64,000 nt of DNA from DASXUG01 sp964620425 (GTDB lineage: Bacteria; Pseudomonadota; Gammaproteobacteria; Burkholderiales; Methylophilaceae), in contig CAZUGV010000002.1 in the NCBI GenBank assembly GCA_964620425.1, forward strand, positions 372,001 to 436,000, given 5' to 3'. The notes below the pieces were generated by a model. The model saw only the letters and a program-made list of their open reading frames with translations. It ran no database searches and was not told the DNA's origin. Shown here piece after piece: positions 1 through 8,046 of this stretch (position 1 is its first letter; every line of letters starts with the position of its first letter). The position numbers were made by a program, and so were the translations under genes.

Positions 1-105
1 CGTCACGTTAAATTCACGCGCTAGCGCTTCGCCTGAGTGAAAATGCCCATCTGATAAGCGCTGCAAAATAGGAAAAGTGAGTGACTTCAGCATAGTATGA
101 ATCAT
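1..105 (-). CDS. birA: BirA N-terminus (biotin-protein ligase/biotin operon repressor), cut by window edge
   Basis: Reading the minus strand from position 105 (ATG) or 93 (second in-frame ATG) gives an open frame to the window edge. It encodes about 31-35 residues that resemble the N-terminal winged-helix domain of BirA: LKSLTFPILQRLSDG followed by HSGEALAREFNVT, the usual helix-turn-helix of this family. BirA attaches biotin to the acetyl-CoA carboxylase carrier protein and, when this HTH domain is present, represses biotin genes. The catalytic part lies outside the window. The gene is divergent from glnS. Its position near the bio genes is consistent with the assignment but is not proof. 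The start choice between 105 and 93 is open. Confidence 0.75.
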   Translation of the reverse strand, partial: MIHTMLKSLTFPILQRLSDGHFHSGEALAREFNVT

Positions 106-188
106 GAACGATTAAAACGTAGTTTAGCACAGCGCACTCAGGCACACGCTATGCAAGCAACTACATAGAAGCGCTCGCAGGGTGTAAA

Positions 189-2018
189 ATGGCGAAACAT
201 TCACTAAACATTGCAAAAAACATGTCCGCAGAAAAAACACCTATACCACCAGCTTCTAATTTTATTCGCGGCATTATTGATCGCGATTTAGCCAACAACA
301 CCTATGCAACTCGCCAATGGGCGCACACCCCAGGCGGTGCAGCACACCACGCTGCAGGCGAGCCAGACCCTGCAAAAATTCGCACACGCTTTCCGCCAGA
401 GCCTAATGGCTATTTGCATATTGGTCATGCCAAATCTATTTGCCTCAACTTTGGCTTGGCGCGTGATTACGGTGGTGTGTGCCACATGCGTTTTGACGAC
501 ACCAACCCAGAAAAAGAAGAGCAAGAATATGTCGATAGCATTACCGAAATGGTGCAATGGCTAGGCTTTGGCTGGGATGCATTTGGCGACAGCCACCTGT
601 TTTACGCCAGCAATTATTTTGATTTTATGTATCAAGCGGCTGAAAGCTTAATTAGCGCTGGCAAAGCCTATGTAGATGAGCAAAGCGCAGAAGAAATGCG
701 CATCAACCGCGGCACGCTCACCGAGGCAGGCAAAGATTCGCCTTATCGCAACCGCAGCGTGGAAGACAATTTGCGCCTTTTCCGCGAAATGCGCGATGGC
801 AAACACCCTGATGGCAGCATGGTACTGCGCGCGAAAATTGATATGGCCTCGCCCAACATCAATATGCGCGACCCTGCAATTTACCGCATTAAACGTGCGC
901 ACCACCACAACACGGGCGACGCATGGTGCATCTACCCCATGTACACCTTTGCCCACCCGATTGAAGACGCGCTGGAGCAAATCACCCACTCAATTTGCAC
1001 ACTAGAGTTTGAAGACCAACGCCCATTTTACGATTGGCTGCTAGATAACCTAGCGGCGCCGACTGAAGGCGTCGGCGGTCTTGTACAGCCTGGCTTAATC
1101 GCGCAACCCGTGCCCAAACAATACGAGTTCGCACGCTTAAACCTCACTTATGTGGTGCTTTCCAAACGCAAACTCATCCAATTAGTAGAAGAAAAACACG
1201 TCAGCGGCTGGGATGACCCGCGCTTACCCACCCTCGCAGGCGCGCGCCGCCGTGGCTACACGCCAGAAGGCTTTAGACTATTTGCCGATAGAATTGGTGT
1301 AAGCAAAGCCGATAGCTGGATTGAATACACCATTTTAGAAGACTGCATGCGCGAAACGCTGAACGAAGCCGCCGAGCGCCGCATTGCCGTGCTAGACCCG
1401 ATTAAACTAGTGATTGATAACTACCCAGAAGGTCAAAGTGAAGACTGCTTTGCCCCTAATCACCCGCTCAAACCAGAGCTAGGTAAACGCGTAGTGCAAC
1501 TCTCAAAAGAGCTATGGATAGAGCGCGAAGACTTTATGGAAGAGCCCAGCAAAGGCTACTTCCGCCTATTCCCAGACAACATGGTGCGCCTACGCTACGG
1601 CTACGTAGTGAAATGCACAGGCTGTGAAAAAGATGCCGCAGGTAACGTAACAGTCGTGCATTGCGAATACCTGCCAGATACCAAATCAGGCACACCCGGC
1701 TCAGACAGCGTCAAAGTCAAAGGTAATATCCATTGGGTCAGTGCCGCACATGCCTATGAAGCAGAAATCAGAATGTACGACCGCCTATTTAAAGAAGCGC
1801 ACCCAGGCAGCGGCGATAAAGACTTTTTAGACGACATCAACCCCAACTCAGTCACCACTATTACAGCGCAATTAGAAGTTGGCTTGCAACAAGCAAAACC
1901 TGCCGAAACCTTTCAGTTTGAACGCCACGGCTACTTTGTGGCAGATAGAATAGACAGCGTAGCGAGCAAGCCAGTGTTTAATAGAACGGTGACTTTGAGG
2001 GATGCTTGGCAAAAATGA
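189..2018 (+). CDS. glnS: Glutaminyl-tRNA synthetase
   Basis: This class I synthetase charges tRNA-Gln with glutamine in the cytoplasm. The class I signature is seen as LHIGHAKS (residues 76-83), and the KMSKS-equivalent loop as VLSKRK (about 323-328). The rest follows bacterial GlnRS throughout (RFDDTNPEKE, LRAKIDMASP, WDDPRLPT). At 609 residues it is about 55 longer than the E. coli enzyme (about 554). The extra length lies in an N-terminal extension, an insertion around residues 42-62 before RTRFPPEPNGYLH, and another around 289-305 between WLLDN and PKQYEF. The second insertion overlaps a GC-rich inverted repeat (see findings). A shorter start at Met12 is possible. The gene stands alone, divergent from birA. 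Confidence 0.97.
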   Translation: MAKHSLNIAKNMSAEKTPIPPASNFIRGIIDRDLANNTYATRQWAHTPGGAAHHAAGEPDPAKIRTRFPPEPNGYLHIGHAKSICLNFGLARDYGGVCHMRFDDTNPEKEEQEYVDSITEMVQWLGFGWDAFGDSHLFYASNYFDFMYQAAESLISAGKAYVDEQSAEEMRINRGTLTEAGKDSPYRNRSVEDNLRLFREMRDGKHPDGSMVLRAKIDMASPNINMRDPAIYRIKRAHHHNTGDAWCIYPMYTFAHPIEDALEQITHSICTLEFEDQRPFYDWLLDNLAAPTEGVGGLVQPGLIAQPVPKQYEFARLNLTYVVLSKRKLIQLVEEKHVSGWDDPRLPTLAGARRRGYTPEGFRLFADRIGVSKADSWIEYTILEDCMRETLNEAAERRIAVLDPIKLVIDNYPEGQSEDCFAPNHPLKPELGKRVVQLSKELWIEREDFMEEPSKGYFRLFPDNMVRLRYGYVVKCTGCEKDAAGNVTVVHCEYLPDTKSGTPGSDSVKVKGNIHWVSAAHAYEAEIRMYDRLFKEAHPGSGDKDFLDDINPNSVTTITAQLEVGLQQAKPAETFQFERHGYFVADRIDSVASKPVFNRTVTLRDAWQK

Positions 2019-2064
2019 TTAAAACCATTATTGTACAGAAACGTAATATCTATGAGATATCCCC

Positions 2065-3165
2065 ATGATAAAACAGGTTTTTGATTCGGACCAACTGTCT
2101 AGATTAGTTCTAAAAGGTTACAAATCAATAGAAAGTTGTGATTTGGAACTATTTAAACTTAATGTGCTAATCGGTGCAAATGGAGCAGGAAAATCAAATT
2201 TTATTGGTTTCTTTAGGCTGATTAGTAAGATTCTTGACCAACAACTACAAGCTACAGTAGGAGATGCTGGAGGACCTGATGCATTACTGCATTTTGGACG
2301 TAAAAAAACAGAAGAGCTGCAAGCTGAACTTTATTTTGGCAATAATGGTTACAAATTTCGTTTAAAACCAACCCAAGATAACAGAATGATGTTTTCACGT
2401 GAGTGTCTTTGGTGGAGTCAGTCTGGCGACTGGCGTCCAGCTTCAGGACATTTTGAAACATATGCAGAGGAGCAAAAGAAACTAACAAGAATTTATAACT
2501 TTGTTGTCCCTGCAATGCGCAGTTGGCGAGTCTACCACTTTCACGATACTAGCCGCAGTGCTGTAATCAAGCAAATTCACGGCATTAACGACAATGAATA
2601 CTTGCGAGATGATGCTCGCAATTTGGCAGCATTTTTATATCGCCTTAAAAACCATCATGAGGAGCATTACAGAAGAATTGTTAAATCCATTCAACTTGTA
2701 GCACCTTTCTTTGGTGACTTTTACTTACGCCCAACAGTGGAAAATAGCGAGAAGATTCAGTTGGAATGGACTGAATCAGGATACGATATTCCTTTCACTG
2801 CAAAAGAGCTGTCAGACGGGACTTTGCGCTATATTTGTTTAGCCACTGTATTGTTGCAACCAGAAGAGTATATGCCTGCTACCATTTTAATTGATGAGCC
2901 TGAACTGGGCTTGCATCCCTATGCAATCGCAGTTCTTGGGGCGCTAATGAAGTCAACATCTCAAGAGCACCAATTAATTATATCAACCCAATCTGTAGAG
3001 CTAGTTAACGAATTTGAAGTGGATGACTTAATTGTAGTAGATAAAATCGGTACGGCTTCTACATTTAAAAGGCTAGACGCTGACGTATTAGGTGACTGGT
3101 TGACTGATTACAGCTTAGGTGATTTGTGGAAGAAGAATCTTCTCGGTGGAAGGCCAACTAGATGA
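2065..3165 (+). CDS. AAA-family (AAA_21/RecF-SMC-like) ATPase, probable defence gene
   Basis: This is an ABC/SMC-type ATPase of the AAA_21 class. Walker A is GANGAGKS at residues 37-44, a signature-like LSDGTLRY lies at 249-256, Walker B is ILIDEPE at about 274-280 followed by LGLHP, and a switch segment IISTQS sits near 305-310. The N-terminus (LVLKGYKSIESCDLELFKLNVLIG) is typical of RecF/OLD-like ATPases. It overlaps the next gene by ATGA (3162-3165), so the two are translationally coupled. ATPase plus TOPRIM-like DUF4276 pairs resemble RloA/RloB, AbiL and PARIS-type anti-phage modules. That function is inferred from family and context, not shown here. Base composition is visibly more AT-rich than glnS, which suggests acquisition by transfer. 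Confidence 0.85.
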   Translation: MIKQVFDSDQLSRLVLKGYKSIESCDLELFKLNVLIGANGAGKSNFIGFFRLISKILDQQLQATVGDAGGPDALLHFGRKKTEELQAELYFGNNGYKFRLKPTQDNRMMFSRECLWWSQSGDWRPASGHFETYAEEQKKLTRIYNFVVPAMRSWRVYHFHDTSRSAVIKQIHGINDNEYLRDDARNLAAFLYRLKNHHEEHYRRIVKSIQLVAPFFGDFYLRPTVENSEKIQLEWTESGYDIPFTAKELSDGTLRYICLATVLLQPEEYMPATILIDEPELGLHPYAIAVLGALMKSTSQEHQLIISTQSVELVNEFEVDDLIVVDKIGTASTFKRLDADVLGDWLTDYSLGDLWKKNLLGGRPTR

Positions 3166-3818
3166 CGAGAATCTACTGTGTTGTAGAGGGGCAAACAGAA
3201 GAAACATTTGTAAGCGAACTGCTCACTCCATATTATTCACGCATAGGCCTTTTTATTACGCCTATTATTATAAGCACCTCCCCTGGTTTTAAAGGTGGTG
3301 TTACTAGTTATGCCAAGGTTAAGCCGCAGTTGATCCGACTGTGCAGACAAGATCGCAATGCATTAGTAACTACACTGTTTGACTTATATGCTTTACCAAA
3401 TAACTTTCCAGGAAAGCAACATGAAGATTATACTAAACAAGTGCTAGGCGAACAAAAAGCTAGCTTTTTAGAAGAATGTTTAAAAGAAGATATAAATGAA
3501 ATAAACTTCATTCCAAACTTAATGCTACATGAGTTTGAGGCGTTACTCTTTGCTGAGCCTGCGCAGTTCTCTGTGTGGGTGGATAACGACGATATAGTTA
3601 ATCAATTAAAATCAATTACTGAAAGTTTTGAAACCCCTGAAGATATTAACGATGGTCCAGCTACAGCTCCTTCTAAACGTATTCTCAGTTTAATGCCATC
3701 TTATCAAAAAACGTTTCATGGACCTTTGATTGCCGCTGATATTGGCCTAGACGCCCTTCGTCATTGCTGCCCACATTTTAATGCGTGGTTGAGAAAACTT
3801 GAGCTGCATGTAGATTAA
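3162..3818 (+). CDS. DUF4276 (TOPRIM-like/RloB-type) protein, partner of the ATPase
   Basis: A 218-residue protein with the hallmarks of DUF4276. Its N-terminal strand CVVEGQTEE carries conserved Glu9, a central FDLYALP carries Asp74, and HEFEALLF (residues 123-130) carries two further acidic residues. This family is related to TOPRIM nuclease-like folds, and the acidic residues may form a metal site. The start overlaps the ATPase stop codon by four bases, so both proteins probably come from one message. The C-terminal region (PSKRILSLMPSYQKTFHGP, about 170-188) is also a conserved family block. An effector role in phage defence (nuclease or tRNA cleavage) is inferred from related two-gene systems; nothing in the sequence shows the target. 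Confidence 0.85.
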   Translation: MTRIYCVVEGQTEETFVSELLTPYYSRIGLFITPIIISTSPGFKGGVTSYAKVKPQLIRLCRQDRNALVTTLFDLYALPNNFPGKQHEDYTKQVLGEQKASFLEECLKEDINEINFIPNLMLHEFEALLFAEPAQFSVWVDNDDIVNQLKSITESFETPEDINDGPATAPSKRILSLMPSYQKTFHGPLIAADIGLDALRHCCPHFNAWLRKLELHVD

Positions 3819-3821
3819 AAG

Positions 3822-4403
3822 ATGCAAACTATTGAAAAATGCATCAAAACTTCCCTTATAAAAGCCTACCGCCTCCTAAACCACGGCCCCACCGTGCTCA
3901 TTTCCTCTGCGTACAACAGAAAACGCAACGTCATGGCAGCCGCATGGGTTTGCGCTTTAGACTTTGACCCACCCAAAATCACAGCGATTATTGATAAAAA
4001 CACCTATACCCGCGAATTGATTGAGGCGTCTGGTACGTTTGCGATTAACGTACCGTGTGCGGCGCAGATTGATTTGGTGCAAAAGCTTGGCGCTAGCTCT
4101 GGGCGTGATTTGCAAGAAACAGATAAATTTGCAGAAAACCATTTAAGCACTTTTGCCGCTAAAGAAATCTCCGCACCGCTATTAGAGGGCTGTGTGGCGT
4201 GGTTGGAGTGCAAAATCATCCCCGAGCCGCATAACCAAAACACGTATGATTTATTTATTGCAGAAGTAGTTGCCGCGTATGCCGATGAGCGCGTATTCTC
4301 AGATGGGCGTTGGCATTTTGAAGGCTTTGATGACTTGCGCACCATACACCATGTGGCGGGCGGTTTTTTCTTTTTAGCGGGCGAGGGCAGGCAGGCGCAA
4401 TGA
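3822..4403 (+). CDS. Flavin reductase family protein (FMN-binding split barrel)
   Basis: A 193-residue protein of the flavin reductase-like family. It has the recognisable start (GPTVLISSAYNRKRNVMAAAW), a strand-turn FDPPKITAIID, the TRELIEASGTFAINVP segment near residues 65-85, and a C-terminal DDLRTIHHVAGGFF. Such proteins bind FMN and use NAD(P)H to reduce flavin or act as small oxidoreductases; the substrate is unknown. It begins four bases after the DUF4276 stop and overlaps nadD by ATGA, so it may be read together with nadD. Its codon use matches nadD rather than the ATPase pair, which suggests the defence pair was inserted upstream of a resident gene. Confidence 0.85.
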   Translation: MQTIEKCIKTSLIKAYRLLNHGPTVLISSAYNRKRNVMAAAWVCALDFDPPKITAIIDKNTYTRELIEASGTFAINVPCAAQIDLVQKLGASSGRDLQETDKFAENHLSTFAAKEISAPLLEGCVAWLECKIIPEPHNQNTYDLFIAEVVAAYADERVFSDGRWHFEGFDDLRTIHHVAGGFFFLAGEGRQAQ

Positions 4404-5065
4404 GTTCCACTCAATGTATTGGCTTGCTAGGCGGTACTTTTAACCCGATACACAACGGGCATTTGTATCTTGCAGAACAGTTGCAGCAGACGTTTAGCTT
4501 TGATGAGGTGCGTTTTATTCCTTCTGCCATGCCTGTATTGAAGGCTGCGCCTGAGGTTTCGGCAGCGCAACGTGCTGAAATGGTGAGGTTGGCGATTGCT
4601 GGCAAACCAAACTTTAAGTTGGATACCTTAGAGCTTGCACGGGCGGGAAAATCTTACACAATAGATACCTTGCTTGCCTTGCGTGCCACCTTAGGGAGTG
4701 AGGTGAGTTTGTGTTGGTTAATCGGCACGGATGCGTTTAAAAATTTACCCGCTTGGCATCGCTGGCAAGAATTACTGGATTACTGTCATTTTGTAGTCGT
4801 GCAGCGCCCAGATCGCTTAGGGTTGAATGCCGCAATAGATGTTGTGCCTGCCCTGCAAACGCTTATTCAGCAACATATTACGCATGATGTGCAAGATTTA
4901 AAGCGTCTGTCGCATGGCAAAATCTTGATGCAGGAAATTCATGCGCTGGATATTTCATCCACCTATATTCGTCAACAACTCGCTACTGATGGCAATGTAC
5001 AAACGTGGTTGCCTGCCAATGTACTGGCATATATTCAGCAACATCATTTATACGGGGTCACTTAA
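4400..5065 (+). CDS. nadD: Nicotinate-nucleotide adenylyltransferase
   Basis: NadD adenylates nicotinate mononucleotide to deamido-NAD in NAD synthesis. The nucleotidyltransferase signature is GLLGGTFNPIHNGH (residues 8-21, with the HxGH motif HNGH). WLIGTDAFKNLPAWHRW is the usual substrate-binding stretch, and the C-terminal ISSTYIRQQL motif is intact. Length (221 residues) is normal. The start overlaps the flavin reductase stop, and the stop shares its last base with the next ATG. A second, diverged copy of only the NadD C-terminus lies at 5639-5734. The frequent neighbours rsfS and rlmH are absent here, in keeping with rearrangement downstream. Confidence 0.96.
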   Translation: MSSTQCIGLLGGTFNPIHNGHLYLAEQLQQTFSFDEVRFIPSAMPVLKAAPEVSAAQRAEMVRLAIAGKPNFKLDTLELARAGKSYTIDTLLALRATLGSEVSLCWLIGTDAFKNLPAWHRWQELLDYCHFVVVQRPDRLGLNAAIDVVPALQTLIQQHITHDVQDLKRLSHGKILMQEIHALDISSTYIRQQLATDGNVQTWLPANVLAYIQQHHLYGVT

Positions 5066-5547
5066 TGGATACCTTTAGCCACGCGTTATGGGGTTATGGG
5101 TTGTTTGGCTATAAACGCCACGCGGCACTGGCGATGTTTTTTGGCGCAATGCCTGATTTAATCTCGTTTGGCGCGTTTATGTGCATGCAAATGGCTAGCG
5201 GGCACTTTCATATGGGTAAGCCACCGCTTGAAAGTTTGCCACCTTGGCTATTTACCAATTATGCAGTTGGCCATAGTTTTTTGATTAGTCTATCGGTGAT
5301 TGCCTTAGTGCGTTTGTGGCGCAAAGATATCGCATTTGCTATGTTGGCATGGCCGTTTCATATTGTGCTGGATTTTCCATTTCACGCGAAAGCCTATTTT
5401 TCCACGCCGATTTTTTGGCCTATTTCGGATTTTAGTGTTGATGGAATCCCTTGGTCACACTGGTATATTTGGTACCCCAATGTAGCAGGCTTGGTGATTT
5501 TATTGAGCTACCGTTATCGGCAAAAAAGAAACGCTACAAAGCTGTAA
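5065..5547 (+). CDS. Small membrane protein, DUF457/YdjM-like putative metal-dependent hydrolase
   Basis: The likely start is the ATG at 5065, one base overlapping the nadD stop (TAATG), giving 160 residues. An upstream start at 5005 would run into nadD and is not favoured. The protein starts MDTFSHALWGYGLFG and carries GAMPDLISFG and a central HIVLDFPFH, matching the His/Asp pattern of the DUF457 membrane-bound hydrolase family. Hydrophobic segments lie near residues 25-40, 70-90, 95-115 and 138-155. Function is unknown. The gene is translationally coupled to nadD but sits directly before the BioD/NadD scar, so it may have come in with that rearrangement. Confidence 0.65.
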   Translation: MDTFSHALWGYGLFGYKRHAALAMFFGAMPDLISFGAFMCMQMASGHFHMGKPPLESLPPWLFTNYAVGHSFLISLSVIALVRLWRKDIAFAMLAWPFHIVLDFPFHAKAYFSTPIFWPISDFSVDGIPWSHWYIWYPNVAGLVILLSYRYRQKRNATKL

Positions 5548-5641
5548 AACTAGGGGTTTTGCCCCAAGTTACTTGTGCAATACAAGGCGCATTGATGCGC
5601 TGTTTCAGTGTTTCAATATTTTCAGCCAGCATTGCCATATT
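5534..5641 (-). pseudogene. Remnant of a second bioD (C-terminal tail only)
   Basis: Read on the minus strand, this segment encodes a BioD-like tail: MAMLAENIETLKQRINAP, then CIAQVTWGKTPSF, ending in TAG at 5534-5536. The intact BioD at 8047-8694 ends MAMLAENTRTLKQRINAP, CIAEVAWGETPN. About 77 of 92 aligned bases match (5550-5641 against 8061-8152), by eye. Differences are spread and the protein is well preserved, so the copy seems to have diverged while functional before being truncated. Its N-terminal part is missing: homology stops at about 5641, where a NadD-like tail begins on the other strand. Confidence 0.75.
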
Positions 5642-5734
5642 CGTAATCAATTAGCTGCGGGGGGCGATGAGCAGGCAGTGTTGCCTAGAATGTTGCCTAG
5701 TGAGGTGTGGGCTTATATTCATCAACACGAGTGA
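5639..5734 (+). pseudogene. Remnant of a second nadD (C-terminal tail only)
   Basis: The plus-strand frame from 5639 to a TGA at 5732-5734 encodes IRNQLAAGGDEQAV followed by LPSEVWAYIHQHE. This aligns with the NadD C-terminus (IRQQLATDGNVQTW, LPANVLAYIQQHH in the intact gene at 4400-5065). There is no start codon or upstream NadD sequence, so it is not a gene. It abuts the BioD remnant, which reads in the opposite direction. Confidence 0.65.
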
Positions 5735-5796
5735 TATCGCGCGCGTTGAAATGTTTTAGCCACTAGCGCCGACCCGTTGCTTGGAGTCAGCGTAAT

Positions 5797-7806
5797 TTAA
5801 CTGCGTTTGGCGCGTAGTATGCAAGCGAGTAAGCAGCTAGACATCAATACCACAACCCAGTTTGGCAGCGGCACTTCGCCATCTTCGGCTAACGGTGGTG
5901 GCGGTGGCAGGGTGATATTGAAGCTACGGCTGACTTCACCTGACGGGCTGTAGGTGGCGTTGCCAGCCTGTTCTGCTGTGATGGTGCATGTGCCCACATT
6001 TAATAGTGTTACGGTATTACCTAAAACCGAGCAAGCTAATGGCGTAGTAGCTCGAAAACTGACAGTCAGCCCTGAGCTCGCGGTAGCCGATATATCAAAC
6101 GTTGCACTGGTAAACAGTTGGTCTGCGATGGACGGAAAATCTATGGTTTGGCTAAGGCGTGATAGATTTAAATTGCTGACTGTTACAGGCAGGGACGATG
6201 TCACAAGTGACCCATTGCCTAGCGCACCAAAGTTGTTAAATCCCCAGCATTGCACCTCACCTAAACTATCCAGCGCGCAAGTGTGGTAAGCCCCAGCATT
6301 GATGCCTGTATAGTTATTATTATCACCAGCGATGGCCACAGGCGTGGGGCTGTCGGCTATTGCCCCGTTGCCTAATTGGCCAAAACCATTGCTACCCCAG
6401 CATTGAAGCTGTTTGTTATTGGAAAGGGCGCAACTGTGCTGATGCCCAGCTGCAAGCGCTGCTATTCCGTTACTTAAACCTGCAACATTTAATGGGATAT
6501 TTGATACTGTATTTGCGCCAACACCAGTACCAAGCTGTCCGTTTGAATTATTGCCCCAGCAACTGACTTGACCTGTGACCGTAAGCGCGCAGGTGTGGTA
6601 GCTACCTGCTTGAATCGCGACGACATTATTCGTTAACCCTGTTACATCTTGTGGCGTCGTCGCGTTAGCAAATGTAGCATTGCCTAGCTGACCAAAACTA
6701 TTGCTGCCCCAGCACTTTACGCCGCCAGTTGTGGTCAGTGCGCAAGTGTGCAGGTAGCCAGCGGTAACTGCTGATACCCCACTGGTTAGGCCATTCACAT
6801 TCACAGGGTTGCTAGAAGATGTTGTTAAGCCATTACCCAATTGCCCCGCCACATTATTCCCCCAACATTGCAAAGCACCCGTGTTATCGACCGCACAGGC
6901 ATGTTGATTGCCTGTGCTGATGGCGACAGTTTCAGCGGTTAAGCCACTTATCGTGACAGGGGATGAGGAGTCTGTAGTTGTGCCATTACCTAACTGCCCA
7001 GAGGCGTTATTGCCCCAGCACTGCACCGCAGAATTGGTGTTATCTATGTTTCTATTTAGTGCGCAACTAAAATAAGCGCCAGATGTAACAGCTTTAACGC
7101 CCGCATTTAAGCCCACAACATTTACTGGAAGACTAGCATCAGCATTTGAGCCGTTTCCTAGTTGACCAAAAGCGTTATAGCCCCAGCATTTTACTGTGTC
7201 ATCGTTTGATAGTGCGCATGTGTGATATTGCCCACCTGAAACTGGCGGTTGTGCAGTGATGGCAGTGGTTTGCGCGAGCGACCAATTGAGCACGATATTC
7301 CCTTGACTAGCGTCGAATCCACCAACTCTGAAATGGTAGTTTGTCCCCTGTACCACTTGTATTGATATGCGACTTACAAAGCCAGAGTAGTCATCATTAA
7401 ATGCAAGTGAGGAAATGTTTGATAGCAATGACCCACTAAAAATAGTGAGTGTGGTATCAAAGTCACTGCCAATGGTATCTACAACCAAGGTGCCTGAAGC
7501 GGGTGCCGTCCAATTCCACCAGACAGTTGAATTTGTGTTGCTGGCTAATAATTCAGGTTCATTAATCTCAGTAGTTGCATCAATATTGTTTGCGGAAACA
7601 CTACCAGCGGGCTGTGAGCTAATACTCGTTTTGTTGGCAAAGGCGTCATTGGCAGGCGCAGCATAGGCAGACTGCGTGCCTAAAATCAGCAACCAAAGTA
7701 TGATTGCAGGCCAAAGTAAATTTCTATGTAGGGGTGCATCTAAGACTGCATTTAATTTCAGCAATATCGAAGTTTGATTCAGTCTATGAAAATCTTTGAA
7801 ATGCAT
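5797..7806 (-). CDS. Secreted RCC1-repeat protein with PPC-like domain and C-terminal anchor/sorting signal
   Basis: The 669-residue protein starts with a long signal sequence (hydrophobic LLWPAIILWLLILG, likely cleavage after AYA near residue 50). A PPC-like beta domain follows (residues about 55-175; TVWWNWTAPASGTL, DFDTTLTIFSG). Next come seven RCC1-type repeats (about 185-545), each of the form HTCAL...CWGxNxxGQLGNG. After that is a bacterial Ig-like/MBG-like segment (about 555-635), and finally VPLPNWVV with a hydrophobic stretch and a basic tail (RAKRS). The end resembles CTERM sorting signals. Every repeat has two cysteines, which suits disulfides outside the cytoplasm. Shine-Dalgarno GGGGA lies just before the ATG. 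Probably a surface or secreted beta-propeller; its ligand is unknown. Confidence 0.85.
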   Translation of the reverse strand: MHFKDFHRLNQTSILLKLNAVLDAPLHRNLLWPAIILWLLILGTQSAYAAPANDAFANKTSISSQPAGSVSANNIDATTEINEPELLASNTNSTVWWNWTAPASGTLVVDTIGSDFDTTLTIFSGSLLSNISSLAFNDDYSGFVSRISIQVVQGTNYHFRVGGFDASQGNIVLNWSLAQTTAITAQPPVSGGQYHTCALSNDDTVKCWGYNAFGQLGNGSNADASLPVNVVGLNAGVKAVTSGAYFSCALNRNIDNTNSAVQCWGNNASGQLGNGTTTDSSSPVTISGLTAETVAISTGNQHACAVDNTGALQCWGNNVAGQLGNGLTTSSSNPVNVNGLTSGVSAVTAGYLHTCALTTTGGVKCWGSNSFGQLGNATFANATTPQDVTGLTNNVVAIQAGSYHTCALTVTGQVSCWGNNSNGQLGTGVGANTVSNIPLNVAGLSNGIAALAAGHQHSCALSNNKQLQCWGSNGFGQLGNGAIADSPTPVAIAGDNNNYTGINAGAYHTCALDSLGEVQCWGFNNFGALGNGSLVTSSLPVTVSNLNLSRLSQTIDFPSIADQLFTSATFDISATASSGLTVSFRATTPLACSVLGNTVTLLNVGTCTITAEQAGNATYSPSGEVSRSFNITLPPPPPLAEDGEVPLPNWVVVLMSSCLLACILRAKRS

Positions 7807-8046
7807 ACATTCCCCAAGGGGCTAAATTTTTGAGTTAGTGTGCGCTAACAAATCAGTATTTAAATGATTACGCGGTGCTCTAAAAAATACATTTTTTTAG
7901 AAACAAATTATTTTTGGATTTATACAGTTTTGTAGTTGCATTATTGTGACGCTATATGGGCATTTTTGTGTGGTTAAGTTCTATATGATTTTTAAATTAA
8001 ATAATTAAATCATATATCTATGGTGTTTTTTAAAATATTATTCGGT

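Noticed and set aside
5005..5064. Upstream extension of the DUF457 gene
   Set aside because: It lies fully inside nadD, while the ATG at 5065 gives the typical TAATG coupling and the family N-terminus.
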